Shown piece after piece: positions 24,720 through 33,645 of a DNA stretch of 64,000 nucleotides (position 1 is its first letter; each line of letters starts with the position of its first letter). The notes under the pieces were generated by a model that was given only the letters and a program-made list of their open reading frames with translations, was not told where the DNA came from and made no database searches. Where the stretch lies: NCBI RefSeq assembly GCF_002197815.1, contig NZ_NIUB01000022.1:1-64000 (forward strand), in the 5' to 3' direction. The position numbers and the translations under genes are program-made. Source of the DNA: Pseudomonas oleovorans subsp. oleovorans. GTDB lineage: Bacteria > Pseudomonadota > Gammaproteobacteria > Pseudomonadales > Pseudomonadaceae.

Positions 24720-26612
24720 ATGCGTAGCAAATTTGCCCTGACATTTCTTGCCAGCTCAATTCTTCTGAGCGGTTGTGCTTCGAGCCAGACCCCAGAGGTG
24801 GGGCTCATTCAGCCTCAGTCGCAGTACGACGACAGGATGCTCGATTCCCTTGGGAGCCAGCGTTACACCGAGCAGCAAATGCTTTACATGCGAAAGGTCG
24901 AAGCTCTTGAGCATGAGCTGGATTCACTTGAGCAGAAAAGGCGGGCTCTTGAATCTTCCATAGGAGTTAGCCAGCTTGAGGTTGGCTCAGGGAAGCTCCA
25001 GGCAAGCGACAGCGAAGCTGCTCGCATGACCGACTTCGCAGCGGCTACCCATGAGTCTCAAACCCGGCTTGCTCAGGAGTCGGCTGATAGGGCTGTCAAT
25101 CAGGCTCTCATTGAGAATGACCGCGACCGAGTGCTGCTGGAGGCCGAGCTGGAGGCTAATCGCCGGCTTGTTGAGCTGGATCAGAAGTACAGCGCTTCCA
25201 TTCAAGGTGCGCAGAGCGAAGCCGATAAGTCTCGCCTTCGAAGCGAACTAGAGGTCGAGAAGGTCAAGGCGGAGGCGCAAAGGAAGAAGGCTCAAGCGGA
25301 GGCCGATGCCATCCGCGGCCTCACGCGCTTGGAGCAGGACTATCAGTCCCGTATTTCGTCTGCCAAGCAAAGGGGGTTTGCGAGCACGCAGGCTGCCTCT
25401 CAAGAAACACAGGCCCAAAGAATCAAAGTTGCTTTGGCTAATGCTGATGCAAAGCGTCGCGTGAAGGATGACTTGTCCGGTGCCCAGGCTGCGCTTCTCC
25501 AGCTCAAGACTGAGAAGCAAGATGCCATTCAGCCTGTGAATGATGAGATTGCAAAACTGAATGCCCAGCTCAACGCGGCGAAGGGGCGACTCGCAGGGAT
25601 TGAGGCGTCATTTAACTCCCAAATTGCAATCAAGCAATCGCACCTGGACATGCTCAACGCGCAAAGCGAGCAGCTTGCGGAGGTGGAGCAGACTCTAATC
25701 AACTCGCCTGTTGTTGGCCTCGCTGAGACGATGAGTGAATCTCCAGAGGTCCAACGTTTGGAAGCTGAGTTACAGGACGCGAAGGCCAATCTCCTGGCGC
25801 AGAAAGCAAATAGGCTTGCTGAGATTGAGCATCAATTGGGGCAAGACCTTGAGGCAATATCCGGGCGATTGAGCGCCCAGCTCAACTCGCAGCCAACAGG
25901 CGTTTCGGAGGTGACTGCTCGTATCGATAAGGCCGTTTCCGAGAATGCTATTCGTGCAGAGCTGGCTGCAAAAAAGACTCAGATCAACAACGAGGCGAGA
26001 AGCAAGCTTGCTGAGCTAACGGTCAAAACCGAGATTGCCAAAGCTTCTGTAGTCGCCCCTGTCCTTACAAATCGAGCTGTGTATTCGGGCACTTACGGAA
26101 CTAGGCCAGAAGCATTCGCTGCCAAGCAAGACACTGCCGCAGTCGAACTGGTTGCAAAAGCAAAGGCCGTCAGCAAGCCCGTCAGCAAGCCCTTGCCGTC
26201 TGTTGATAATGCAGCAAAGGAAAAGCAGTCAGGCGCTGGGATTGCCCCGCTAATTGTTGCAAGCAGCTTTGAGCCCAGGAAGCCAGGTCCTCTGCTCAGC
26301 AATGTCGAAGATGGTGTCGTCGCCTCTGGGGTCATGTCTGGTGGCGACCTCAAGCCATTGGTGATAGCCCCCGCAGCGACCACTTACTCCGTTGTGTACC
26401 GATACACAGAGAAGGGGAGTGCTGACAAGTTCATGGCATACCTCCGGGCATATGGCATTACCGATTTCACGTACCAATACTCTGCCAAGCTTGGCCAGCA
26501 TGTCCTTTTCATGGGCAAGTACACCGACAAAGATCAGGCAGTAAGTCGGGTGGCGTTCCTGAACAAGACAACGAATACGGCGAATGCACAGATTGTTGAG
26601 CATGACTTGTAG
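24720..26612 (+). CDS. Long coiled-coil lipoprotein with SPOR-like C-terminal domain
   Basis: 630 residues from the ATG at 24720; upstream in-frame ATGs lack a signal context. Signal peptide with lipobox LLSGC, mature from Cys. Residues about 40-440 are dominated by Glu/Ala/Lys/Arg/Gln heptads, a long coiled coil. After a linker with KPVSKP repeats, the last 75 residues (YSVVYRYTEKG, HVLFMGKYTDKDQAV, NAQIVEHDL) have the beta-alpha-beta pattern of SPOR domains, which bind denuded peptidoglycan. A structural link between outer membrane and cell wall is plausible. It is followed by a strong terminator. Confidence 0.7.
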   Translation: MRSKFALTFLASSILLSGCASSQTPEVGLIQPQSQYDDRMLDSLGSQRYTEQQMLYMRKVEALEHELDSLEQKRRALESSIGVSQLEVGSGKLQASDSEAARMTDFAAATHESQTRLAQESADRAVNQALIENDRDRVLLEAELEANRRLVELDQKYSASIQGAQSEADKSRLRSELEVEKVKAEAQRKKAQAEADAIRGLTRLEQDYQSRISSAKQRGFASTQAASQETQAQRIKVALANADAKRRVKDDLSGAQAALLQLKTEKQDAIQPVNDEIAKLNAQLNAAKGRLAGIEASFNSQIAIKQSHLDMLNAQSEQLAEVEQTLINSPVVGLAETMSESPEVQRLEAELQDAKANLLAQKANRLAEIEHQLGQDLEAISGRLSAQLNSQPTGVSEVTARIDKAVSENAIRAELAAKKTQINNEARSKLAELTVKTEIAKASVVAPVLTNRAVYSGTYGTRPEAFAAKQDTAAVELVAKAKAVSKPVSKPLPSVDNAAKEKQSGAGIAPLIVASSFEPRKPGPLLSNVEDGVVASGVMSGGDLKPLVIAPAATTYSVVYRYTEKGSADKFMAYLRAYGITDFTYQYSAKLGQHVLFMGKYTDKDQAVSRVAFLNKTTNTANAQIVEHDL

Positions 26613-26638
26613 CCGGCCCACAGCACCCGCGCCATAAG

Positions 26639-26662
26639 CCGCCCTATGGGCGGTTTTTTTTT
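26639..26662 (+). terminator. Rho-independent terminator after the SPOR-like lipoprotein gene
   Basis: CCGCCC TAT GGGCGG stem followed by nine T. Separates the upstream genes from parA. Confidence 0.9.
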
Positions 26663-26672
26663 GCCGAATCGA

Positions 26673-26688
26673 TCCGCGCATGCGCGGA
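26673..26688. repeat. Window-wide palindrome, copy 5 (upstream of parA)
   Basis: TCCGCGCATGCGCGGA followed by AAAAA. Eleven bases after the terminator T-run and 269 bases before the parA start. Confidence 0.9.
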
Positions 26689-26726
26689 AAAAACCGAAGT
26701 GAAAGCGTCCCCTTGCGTACTTCTAA

Positions 26727-26885
26727 TCCGCATTGCGCGGAAATAATTTCAATTTTCCGCCTTTTTGAGTCGCCAATCCATTTGGCTATTGAGTCTGTGG
26801 AAGTCGCTCAACCCCTTGTAAATACTGGATTTAGTCAATTTGTAGAACGGCCTTGATCGGAATGCCGCCACGCATTGCGCGGAAA
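26727..26885. promoter_or_regulatory. Two imperfect copies of the palindrome in the parA leader
   Basis: TCCGCATTGCGCGGAAA at 26727-26743 and CGCATTGCGCGGAAAA at 26871-26886 keep one half-site (TTGCGCGGAAA) and lose one G-C step in the other. With the perfect copy at 26674 they make three related sites in the 344-base gap before parA, suggesting a parS-like cluster or a parAB operator. Confidence 0.5.
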
Positions 26886-26956
26886 ATTGCGTGAAATTGC
26901 TTGATAAAGCGCCTCAAGAGGTTAAAGTAGTGGTCGGCACTATTAGGAGATAGGCT

Positions 26957-27910
26957 ATGACTACTCAATCCAAAACCAAGAAACCGTCGCTGGCGAAGCT
27001 TGAGGCGGTCATCAAGGCGGCGCTGGCCTCGCCTGAGCATCGTCTCAGCAAGATCATTGCAATCACCAACCAGAAGGGCGGCGTCGGCAAAACCAGCACC
27101 TCCTTCAACTTCGCTCATTACCTGAACGAGCTTGGCTACCGTGTACTCGCGGTTGATCTTGACGGGCAGGGGAACTTCACCGAGCTGTTCTTCGATCAGA
27201 GCGTGCTGACGCAGTACGTTCATACCCCCGCTCTCGCACTTTTCGAGCAGGGTGGTTGCGATAATTTTCAGCCACTGACTCACCCGAGCGGCATCGACGT
27301 ATTGGCGACTCCACGCAACTGCCATGAGCTGAATGAAATCGATAGCCGCTCGATCAGTGTCGCCGAGGTGTTCTTCAACAACCTCTCGGCAATCGCGCAG
27401 CATTACGACTTCGTTCTGTGCGATACCCCGCCGGCCCCAGGTGTGCGCACCACTTCGGCATGCGCATCTGCCGACTACATCTTCGCTCCGGTGCTGGTTG
27501 ATACGTTTGCTGACTCAGCGCTTGAAGGCGTCATCAGCAGCATTCAGAACATCGGCATGATGCTTGAGGCCGATCTGAGTCTTACCGGCATCTTGATTAA
27601 CCAGCTGGTTCTGGACGGCACCGCTGACACGGCTCAGCAGTACAAAAACCTCGCCGCTCGTATCGGTTCGGCCCTCATCCCAACACCGATTCGCCAGACT
27701 AAGCCGTTCAGTCGTGCCCAGCGGAAGGGGATTCCTGTGTGGCACCTGCGCCAAAGCGGAAGTGAGCGCTCGACCAGCCACGAAACGCGCCAAGCGTATG
27801 GCGAAATGGCAGCTCGCATTCCTGAAATCCAGGCTGAGCGAATTGCATTTTTCAATGAAGTGAGCCGAGCAGTACGCGCCAAGATCGCGGCTGAGGCCAC
27901 AGCGGTTTAA
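26957..27910 (+). CDS. parA: ParA-family partition ATPase
   Basis: 317 residues. Deviant Walker A motif NQKGGVGKTSTS near residue 38, the VLAVDLDGQGN switch region, and DFVLCDTPPAPG as Walker B, followed by ADYIFAPVLVDTF and ILINQLV. A short basic N-terminal segment precedes the ATPase, with no helix-turn-helix, so the partner ParB would do the DNA binding. It drives segregation of plasmid copies. The parB-like gene follows after 11 bases. Confidence 0.92.
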   Translation: MTTQSKTKKPSLAKLEAVIKAALASPEHRLSKIIAITNQKGGVGKTSTSFNFAHYLNELGYRVLAVDLDGQGNFTELFFDQSVLTQYVHTPALALFEQGGCDNFQPLTHPSGIDVLATPRNCHELNEIDSRSISVAEVFFNNLSAIAQHYDFVLCDTPPAPGVRTTSACASADYIFAPVLVDTFADSALEGVISSIQNIGMMLEADLSLTGILINQLVLDGTADTAQQYKNLAARIGSALIPTPIRQTKPFSRAQRKGIPVWHLRQSGSERSTSHETRQAYGEMAARIPEIQAERIAFFNEVSRAVRAKIAAEATAV

Positions 27911-27921
27911 GGGGGGGGAGT

Positions 27922-29316
27922 ATGAAGGTACGTAATTTCGGGAAGCTTGGTGACAGCTCCGCTGCTCAGCTGAATGCCGGCACCATCGGCATTCAGAAGG
28001 ACAAGGTGGTTCACCTTGATCCTACGACTGAAATCCTCTACGACCCGGCAGAGAACATCCGCAACGGGAAAGTGGTGGATGACAGCATCGAAGGTCTGAT
28101 CGAGCTGCGTTTGACCATGGATGGAGCTGAACAGCTCCAACCTATCCGGGTGTATCCACTGCCGCCTGAAAAGCTCGACGCGTCTAAGCCGGCGATGAAA
28201 TATGGCATTGCCTATGGCCATCGCCGGACGCTTAGCTGCCGCCTGACAACTGCTGATCATCCGAGCATCGGACCGAAGCCCCGCAAGGTGGCAGCGGTGA
28301 TTGACGTTGACTGGCTCAAGCGTGGCCGCTCCTATCGTCTTCGTTGCCAAATCCATGAGAACACCGCCAAGGTTGACCTCAACCCTGTTGAGCTGGGGCA
28401 GGCGCTTCGCGATTATCAGCGCGAGCTGGGCCAAGAAGAAAAACGGCACGTTTCCCAAACCGAGTTGATGCAGGTATACGGGCTCCGTGAGAAGACCGTC
28501 TACAACCTTCTCAAGGCTGCGGATTTCCACCCTGTCGCGAAGGAGGTGTGCCACAGCCACCTGCTCAGTGACCTGGATACCATGGTTACGTTCGACGTTA
28601 TCTGCAAGCTGAATGAGGACTTGGCCAAGGCAATCTTTGAGAGCCTGAAAGTGCCCGGCGCTCCCAGCAACCGTACTCTGATTCGTCAGGCGCGTGTTCT
28701 CGCAGAGGATGAGTCCTACAAGTTCGATCCTGAAACTTGGGTTTGGCCGGAAAGCGTATCTGCTGTTGTTGAGCGTCAGGCCGGGCCTGTCACTACGACT
28801 ACTACGACCGCCCAGGCCCCGTCGCAGCTTCCAGGTTCCCAAGGTTCTGATGCGCCGTCTTCGACTTATGGCCAGCAGCAAACAGGTGCTGCTACCCAGC
28901 AGAATTCGGGTGGCGCCGCTCAAGAGCCCCAAAGCACAGGTTCTCAGCCCGCCGCCCAGGTGAAGACAGGTGGGCCGACTGAGACTCAGGCTCCTGCTCA
29001 TCCTCAGACCCAATCTGGAACTCAGCCGGTGGTCGTTACTGATGGTGTCGCTGGCGCACCGGAGCAGGGCTCTCGCGCTAATCTGGACGGTGCTGCGCCG
29101 GAGGCAAGTGCGCATGTGGCGAGCCAGCCGATCATCATGGTGGAGTTCAAGATGGGCGAGGAAGCCAAAAAGACCTTCACGGGTGAACTGCTCGTAAGTC
29201 GGAAAGCCAAGGCAACCAGTGCGGGCGTGATTGCCTACCTCAACGACGAAGGCCGTGAAGAAGTGATTGAGGTGCCGTTGAAGTACATCGGTCTGGTGTC
29301 GATCAATCACGCCTGA
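27922..29316 (+). CDS. parB: ParB/KorB-like DNA-binding protein, partner of ParA
   Basis: 464 residues; start follows a GGGGGGGGAGT ribosome site. The N-terminal 120 residues contain a ParB-like domain (ILYDPAENIRNG, LQPIRVYPLP, YGIAYGHRRTLSCRL in place of GERRxRA). A helix-turn-helix follows near residue 185 (SQTELMQVYGLREKTVYNLLKAA). Residues about 290-395 are a Gln/Thr/Pro/Ser-rich linker, and the last 65 residues form a small beta domain (IIMVEFKMGEE to IGLVSINHA), like the SH3-like C-terminal domain of KorB. Copies of the window palindrome lie upstream and 15 bases downstream, making this the best candidate to bind it. Confidence 0.8.
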   Translation: MKVRNFGKLGDSSAAQLNAGTIGIQKDKVVHLDPTTEILYDPAENIRNGKVVDDSIEGLIELRLTMDGAEQLQPIRVYPLPPEKLDASKPAMKYGIAYGHRRTLSCRLTTADHPSIGPKPRKVAAVIDVDWLKRGRSYRLRCQIHENTAKVDLNPVELGQALRDYQRELGQEEKRHVSQTELMQVYGLREKTVYNLLKAADFHPVAKEVCHSHLLSDLDTMVTFDVICKLNEDLAKAIFESLKVPGAPSNRTLIRQARVLAEDESYKFDPETWVWPESVSAVVERQAGPVTTTTTTAQAPSQLPGSQGSDAPSSTYGQQQTGAATQQNSGGAAQEPQSTGSQPAAQVKTGGPTETQAPAHPQTQSGTQPVVVTDGVAGAPEQGSRANLDGAAPEASAHVASQPIIMVEFKMGEEAKKTFTGELLVSRKAKATSAGVIAYLNDEGREEVIEVPLKYIGLVSINHA

Positions 29317-29328
29317 CAAGCCGAAATA

Positions 29329-29346
29329 CTCCGCGCATGCGCGGAG
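29329..29346. repeat. Window-wide palindrome, copy 6 (directly after parB)
   Basis: 18-bp perfect palindrome CTCCGCGCATGCGCGGAG, 13 bases after the parB-like stop and just before its terminator. Confidence 0.9.
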
Positions 29347-29351
29347 CCACA

Positions 29352-29379
29352 GGAGGGCATATTGCCCTCCTTTTTTTTT
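29352..29379 (+). terminator. Rho-independent terminator of parAB
   Basis: GGAGGGCA TAT TGCCCTCC stem followed by nine T. Confidence 0.92.
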
Positions 29380-30149
29380 GCCATTTTGGGGACATTCCGG
29401 CCTTGTCTCCAGCCCGCCTAGAAGCCAATCTGTACCTGCTCCATGTGACCTTTCCGCTTTACGTCATTCGTAGAGTTTGGTCACGCCTCAGAACTTACTG
29501 CGTCCTCGCGGTTGTTCTGGGAGCTGATGCAGGTGGTGGTACTCATCGCTTGTATTGGCAACCCCGGATTGGGACTAGATAGCCTCGGCTTTCAACTTCC
29601 AATCCCGCTCTCGGTTTTGGATTTTGATGGCTTCGGCTTGATGGTTCTGATCGGGAGTTGTCACTTAGACGGCCTGAGCTTGCTTGGGTCTTATAGGTGG
29701 CAGCTGTGTCGTCCTATTTGGTTCTTGTGTGGTTCGTCCGCCTCCCAGTGGTTCGATGCAGTGGCTTTGAGTCAATTTGGTTTGGGTTCGCCCAGGTCTT
29801 ATTTGGCTTATCGTCCTGTTCGATTTGACGGCTTCGGCCAGATGGTAGACCAGGATTGCAGTTTGAAGGTTTGAGTTCGCTTGAGCCTGAAATCTGCACC
29901 GTCTGTCTTTTGTCTGCGTCTCGCACGCTGGCTTGATGGATGTGCTCCGGTCGTTCGCGTTGAAAGGGGCTTGCTCCGATCCTCGTTGATGATCGAAAGA
30001 TGTTTGTTGTAAACGAAATGCTCAATGTTGCGAGCACAAGGCTCCAAGCGGAAACGCTGACGATCCCATGCTTGTAACCGCCATCGGCGCCCTTGGTCGC
30101 CGATAGGCTGCTGTAGGGTCGCTTCCCAAGATTCATGAGGTGACTTGAT
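29380..30149. other. 770-base stretch without a convincing gene, G/T-rich on the top strand
   Basis: Frames here have poor protein composition and no ribosome sites. The top strand is strikingly rich in G and T from about 29560 to 29880, with loosely repeated words (GATGGCTTCGGCTTGATGG near 29626 and GACGGCTTCGGCCAGATGG near 29827; GGTCTTAT twice; TCGTCCT twice). It lies between parAB and the primase operon, so an origin-related region or a structured RNA are both possible. Confidence 0.4.
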
Positions 30150-30299
30150 ATGAAACGTACTCTGCTGATCGTTCTAAGTGTCGCTGCTCTTGTCGGCTAC
30201 AAGGCTTTCAATGATGCGCGCCACGATGTTGCAGGTGCGAACCAGTCTCGTTGTGCGGCCTACGCTGCAAATGACTTGGTATGCCCTTACAGCCAATGA
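30150..30299 (+). CDS. Small membrane or exported peptide, 49 aa
   Basis: ATG at 30150 follows GAGGTGAC. The peptide has a Lys-Arg start and a hydrophobic segment TLLIVLSVAALVGYKAF, then a polar tail with two cysteines (SRCAAYAANDLVCPYSQ). It could be a one-pass membrane peptide or carry an uncleaved signal with a disulfide outside. It is followed by a clean terminator, which supports a real transcription unit. Confidence 0.6.
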   Translation: MKRTLLIVLSVAALVGYKAFNDARHDVAGANQSRCAAYAANDLVCPYSQ

Positions 30300-30308
30300 T
30301 GTACCCAG

Positions 30309-30332
30309 AAAAACCCGATCACTCGGGTTTTT
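30309..30332. terminator. Rho-independent terminator, both strands
   Basis: AAAAACCCGA TCAC TCGGGTTTTT: 10-bp stem that gives a T-run in either direction. Confidence 0.9.
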
Positions 30333-30474
30333 CGCTTTAAGCGACATAGCCAGCAGTGAAAACTCGCAGGCAAAGCCAGGATTGATGCAAGAGCTGAAAA
30401 GCCCCGAGTCGAGCCTGGAATCCACGTCAAAGCGTGGAACGATCTTTAACAAAGCAGCACCACCAACCCATAGG

Positions 30475-30505
30475 GGCAGACTTCCCCTAGGGGAGCTGCC
30501 TTTTT
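30475..30505 (+). terminator. Hairpin with T-run in the leader of the primase gene
   Basis: GGCAG A CTTCCCC TA GGGGAG CTGCC followed by TTTTT, ending 18 bases before the primase start. The hairpin plus T-run so close to a start suggests an attenuator, or the end of an upstream transcript. The ribosome site TAGGAGAT lies just after it. Confidence 0.65.
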
Positions 30506-30523
30506 CTTAGGAGATAGGCAGCT

Positions 30524-31774
30524 ATGAACCGCAAACGTGAAAACTCGAAGTTTTCTGAACCTCTCTCAGTGACCGTCCAGAAACTGGTTGATCAGAACGG
30601 GGGCTGGCTGAACGTGATAGGTCGCATGACCAACACGTTTGATCATGCACTCGCAAAGGTTGGCCGGCTTACCGACTGTCCGTTCCCTTCGCGTCATGGC
30701 AAGGGGGGAGGTAAGGGCGACTTCCGATTCTCGGATTCGACTGAGAATCACAGCCACATCGGCAGGGCGATTTGCACCTGCATGCAAGATGGTGGCATGA
30801 GTGCAGTAGAGCTTTTGATGGAAGACGGGATAGGCGGAGGTGACTACACCAAATGCCTGCTCGAAATCTTCAAAGCTCTAAGTCCGGCAACGAGCGGTGA
30901 GCATGTAAGGAAGGAAGCGGCCTCGAAAGTGGTACGCCCAGCTGACAGCTCCACAGCTCTGACGCCAGAGAAAATCGCAGAGAGAAAGAGGAAGCTAGAC
31001 CTCATTGCCCGAGACTTAGTGACCCTCGATCATCCAAGCGCTGCGCCTGGGCGTGCATACTTCAAGAAAAGGGGTATCCCGCTCAATGCAAACATTCAGG
31101 ACGTGCGTTTCCATCCAGGCCTGGAGTATTGGGTGGACGATGAGAATGATCCTGAGAAGAAAAAGAAGGTCCTCGCTGGGGTTTTCCCGGCGATAGTGAG
31201 CGCGTTCCGTTCGGTTGATGGCCGTGTGGTGAACTTTCACCGCATATTCATTACAGCCGAGGGGGATAAGGCTCCGGTGATCAAAGTCAAAAAGATTTGC
31301 TCGCCGCTGCCTAAGTTCAGGGGCTCATCCATTACCGTCGCAAAAACTGAGGGGCGTGTTCTGCACGTTACTGAGGGCGTCGAGAAGGGGTGGGCAATTC
31401 ATCTGGTGACAGGTGAATCCGTGAAAGTCGCTTACTCATGCAGCAGCTTACCCAAGCTGTATGTGGACAAAAGCGAGTACGACTCAGTAGTCATCTGGAG
31501 CGATAACGATCCGGTCAATCCGAAGCGTCGTCGGCCAGCTGGTGATGGTCAATACTTTGCTTGGGAACTCGCACGTCGCCTCTACAACGAGGGTTTCGAT
31601 GTGACCTTCATGATGCCAATCAGTAACTCAGTCAGCGAGAAGGGGCCGGACTGGGAAGACTTGATAGTTAGTGAAGGAGTGTTAGACCTTGAGGGGTCTT
31701 ACTTCCGAGTCCAAACGCTGAAAACCTTCGCGGTTAAAGGTGGTGTTAAAAAGCAGCATTCCCGTGCTGCTTGA
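30524..31774 (+). CDS. Plasmid/phage-type DNA primase with Toprim domain
   Basis: 416 residues. The N-terminal zinc-binding module is CHC2-like: Cys52, His58, then Cys84 and Cys86 (ICTC). The Toprim domain runs from about residue 275: VTEGVEKG with the catalytic Glu near 283, and WSDND with the Asp-x-Asp pair near 326. This is the layout of short Toprim primases of phages and conjugative plasmids that prime lagging-strand or transferred DNA. No helicase domain is fused. Preceded by a leader hairpin and followed by a divergent-looking regulator gene on the same strand. Confidence 0.75.
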   Translation: MNRKRENSKFSEPLSVTVQKLVDQNGGWLNVIGRMTNTFDHALAKVGRLTDCPFPSRHGKGGGKGDFRFSDSTENHSHIGRAICTCMQDGGMSAVELLMEDGIGGGDYTKCLLEIFKALSPATSGEHVRKEAASKVVRPADSSTALTPEKIAERKRKLDLIARDLVTLDHPSAAPGRAYFKKRGIPLNANIQDVRFHPGLEYWVDDENDPEKKKKVLAGVFPAIVSAFRSVDGRVVNFHRIFITAEGDKAPVIKVKKICSPLPKFRGSSITVAKTEGRVLHVTEGVEKGWAIHLVTGESVKVAYSCSSLPKLYVDKSEYDSVVIWSDNDPVNPKRRRPAGDGQYFAWELARRLYNEGFDVTFMMPISNSVSEKGPDWEDLIVSEGVLDLEGSYFRVQTLKTFAVKGGVKKQHSRAA

Positions 31775-31848
31775 TCGCTTTCTGTCTGTCCTGTCGCGCT
31801 TTGCGCGGCAGGCAGGCAGCCTCCTACTTCTTCCTCGTTTAGCTCATA

Positions 31849-32565
31849 ATGCGCTTCCACACACTGCGCGTAGATGGCATGCCTGACGTATCCCCAATCA
31901 TTCGAGAACAAGAAGGTATTCGGCTCCGCGCTGCTTACAGGCGCATTAAGCTCAGGAAAAGGATTACCCAGGCTGATTTGGCCATTGCCTGTGGCTGGCA
32001 AAGTGCGAGCACGTTTAACCGCCTGCTTAGCGGGAAGATCACGCTTACTGGTGAGGTTCTGACTAAGCTGTGCGGTCTTCTAGAGGTGTTGCCCTCTGAT
32101 ATTTCACCACGCCTTGCTGAATCCGTGGATGCCATCGCTGAGCATCTGGTGGCTAGGCTACTGCCTGTCAGCTATGTCAATTCAGTTACTCGCGGGAGTT
32201 GGGGGGAGCCATTTCTCACCACCCAGCGGATCATTCATTTCACTTCTGACAGCAATGCCTTTGCTCTGGCATTCGAGGCAGCCGCAGCCCCTGCTGGTCT
32301 TGAAGGCTGGGTGCTGGTAGTAGAGCCTGCTGGGAAACCCATGCCCGGTGACTTTGTTGTGCTTCGCCATGGCGCCGGCAAATACTCGTATGGTCGGATC
32401 GGGCAGCCGCAGCCAGATGGTGCTTGCCCTGTAGAGGTAGTGGGGCGCGGAGTGATATTGGCTCGGCCCAAGCAGTGCATGCTGGTTGCGACCCTCGTTC
32501 GCCAGCGGGCGCTACAGGAATCCCGCGCATGCGCGGAAAATCTTAATCAGCAATTCAGTCGGTGA
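31849..32565 (+). CDS. XRE-family repressor with S24/LexA-like C-terminal domain
   Basis: 238 residues from the first ATG; an ATG ten codons in (31879) is equally possible as neither has a clear ribosome site. Helix-turn-helix at about residues 38-62 (TQADLAIACGWQSASTFNRLLSGK). The C-terminal half has the S24-peptidase-like beta pattern (VLVVEPAGKPMPGDFVVLRH, YSYGRIGQP, VVGRGVILARPKQ). The catalytic Ser-Lys pair of CI/LexA is not clear, so cleavage is doubtful. The 3' end of the gene contains a copy of the window palindrome, encoding the residues RACAE. Confidence 0.75.
   Translation: MRFHTLRVDGMPDVSPIIREQEGIRLRAAYRRIKLRKRITQADLAIACGWQSASTFNRLLSGKITLTGEVLTKLCGLLEVLPSDISPRLAESVDAIAEHLVARLLPVSYVNSVTRGSWGEPFLTTQRIIHFTSDSNAFALAFEAAAAPAGLEGWVLVVEPAGKPMPGDFVVLRHGAGKYSYGRIGQPQPDGACPVEVVGRGVILARPKQCMLVATLVRQRALQESRACAENLNQQFSR
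32523..32536. repeat. Window-wide palindrome, copy 7 (inside the repressor gene)
   Basis: Perfect core CCGCGCATGCGCGG followed by AAAAT, near the 3' end of the coding region. Confidence 0.9.
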
Positions 32566-33058
32566 TGCTTGCGGTAAGACGGCGGATGCGCTAAAAAAGC
32601 TATGTTCTATGTGCCAAGCTCTGCTTGCACAACCAGACTACCTTTGCGTCATCGCAGACGTTTTCTGGACCTGACCTCTCACGTCATCGTGTGATGGGAA
32701 GGAGACATTGCTAGACCATTTTGGTACGCAGCTTCTGTCTGTCGTACCGCATCGATTTAGCCAACCGTGTCCTCCGTTGAGTAGATGCGGCCAGGAGGCT
32801 AATTCATATAAAACGCGAGCCTCGCGTTTACTTCCTTGCTCCCCTTGCAAGGTAAGTCTTTGTCCTACAGTCCAAGTATCACTGCGTTCTTTGATCGCTC
32901 GGTGATTTTGGAATTCCATTTCCCACTTTGGGACTTCACGCCTTGGGCTGACCTTGTTCAGCTCCGGCTGGGTATTGTCTGCGCATTGCGTAACTACCCG
33001 GCCAACCGCGCTCCGGGTATCAAACTAATGCCCCTGTGCGCGGCAGGTGGAGAAGAAA
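32566..33058. other. Intergenic stretch of ~490 bases with an operator-like inverted repeat
   Basis: No convincing gene. At 32811-32829, AAACGCGAG C CTCGCGTTT is a perfect 9-1-9 inverted repeat, typical in size for a repressor dimer site. The nearby repressor gene makes it a candidate operator. A shorter repeat CTTGC / GCAAG follows at 32838-32850. Confidence 0.45.
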
Positions 33059-33556
33059 ATGGCATATCTTGAATATCAAAAGTGCTTGCTCCATGAGCAA
33101 AGGCAGGTCCAGAAGCGTCGAGAGGCGGAATTTTTGGATTCATTCCATCGTGGTTCTGCGCGTGTTGCAGCCATGATTGCGGAAGGTGCTTTGATTGATG
33201 AGGTGCTTGCACCTTTGCAATTAAATTGCTTGGAGAAGATGGAGTACGTTGCTAACAACAGTGTTTTCATCCGTGCCAAAGATGGGCATGAAGCCATCCA
33301 AGTTGTCTGGGCAGAGTCTCAGATAATTTGCGTACATCGTTTGCTCTCTAAGGAGTTTCGCAATGAATTTCAGGCCTTGTGGCTCGGAGTTTGGAGTGAG
33401 CAACTTGAGGGCCGATCAAGGAGTGCTGTAGTAGCTTCGTTCAAGCAAAAGGTCGAGTACCGTGTGCTGATGCGTCAATCCGCAGGTCCAAACAGCGAGA
33501 TTCAGTTTGCTGCGAGCCCTGCTGTGACGATGCCGAGCTACATACTACGTTCCTAA
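33059..33556 (+). CDS. Hypothetical soluble protein, 165 aa
   Basis: ATG at 33059 is preceded by GGTGGAGAAG; a GTG four codons earlier is less likely. Mostly helical and charged (YQKCLLHEQRQVQKRREAEF), with a mixed alpha/beta middle. No membrane segment. No family recognised. Base composition is a little more AT-rich than the surrounding genes. Followed by a strong hairpin. Confidence 0.6.
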   Translation: MAYLEYQKCLLHEQRQVQKRREAEFLDSFHRGSARVAAMIAEGALIDEVLAPLQLNCLEKMEYVANNSVFIRAKDGHEAIQVVWAESQIICVHRLLSKEFRNEFQALWLGVWSEQLEGRSRSAVVASFKQKVEYRVLMRQSAGPNSEIQFAASPAVTMPSYILRS

Positions 33557-33565
33557 AAAACCTAA

Positions 33566-33591
33566 CCGGCGACGGTTTCCAACGTCGCCGG
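33566..33591 (+). terminator. Strong hairpin after the 33059-33556 gene
   Basis: CCGGCGACG GTTTCCAA CGTCGCCGG, followed by GGATTTCCTT. The stem is strong but the T-run is weak. Confidence 0.6.
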
Positions 33592-33645
33592 GGATTTCCT
33601 TGCACGTTGGTTTTTTCTAGCCGACTTAAAAGCGAGGTAAATCCA

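Noticed and set aside
27907..29319. A 470-codon open frame on the minus strand opposite the ParB-like gene
   Set aside because: It mirrors the plus-strand gene almost exactly. The plus strand has a ParB domain, helix-turn-helix, ribosome site and terminator; the minus frame has no such features.
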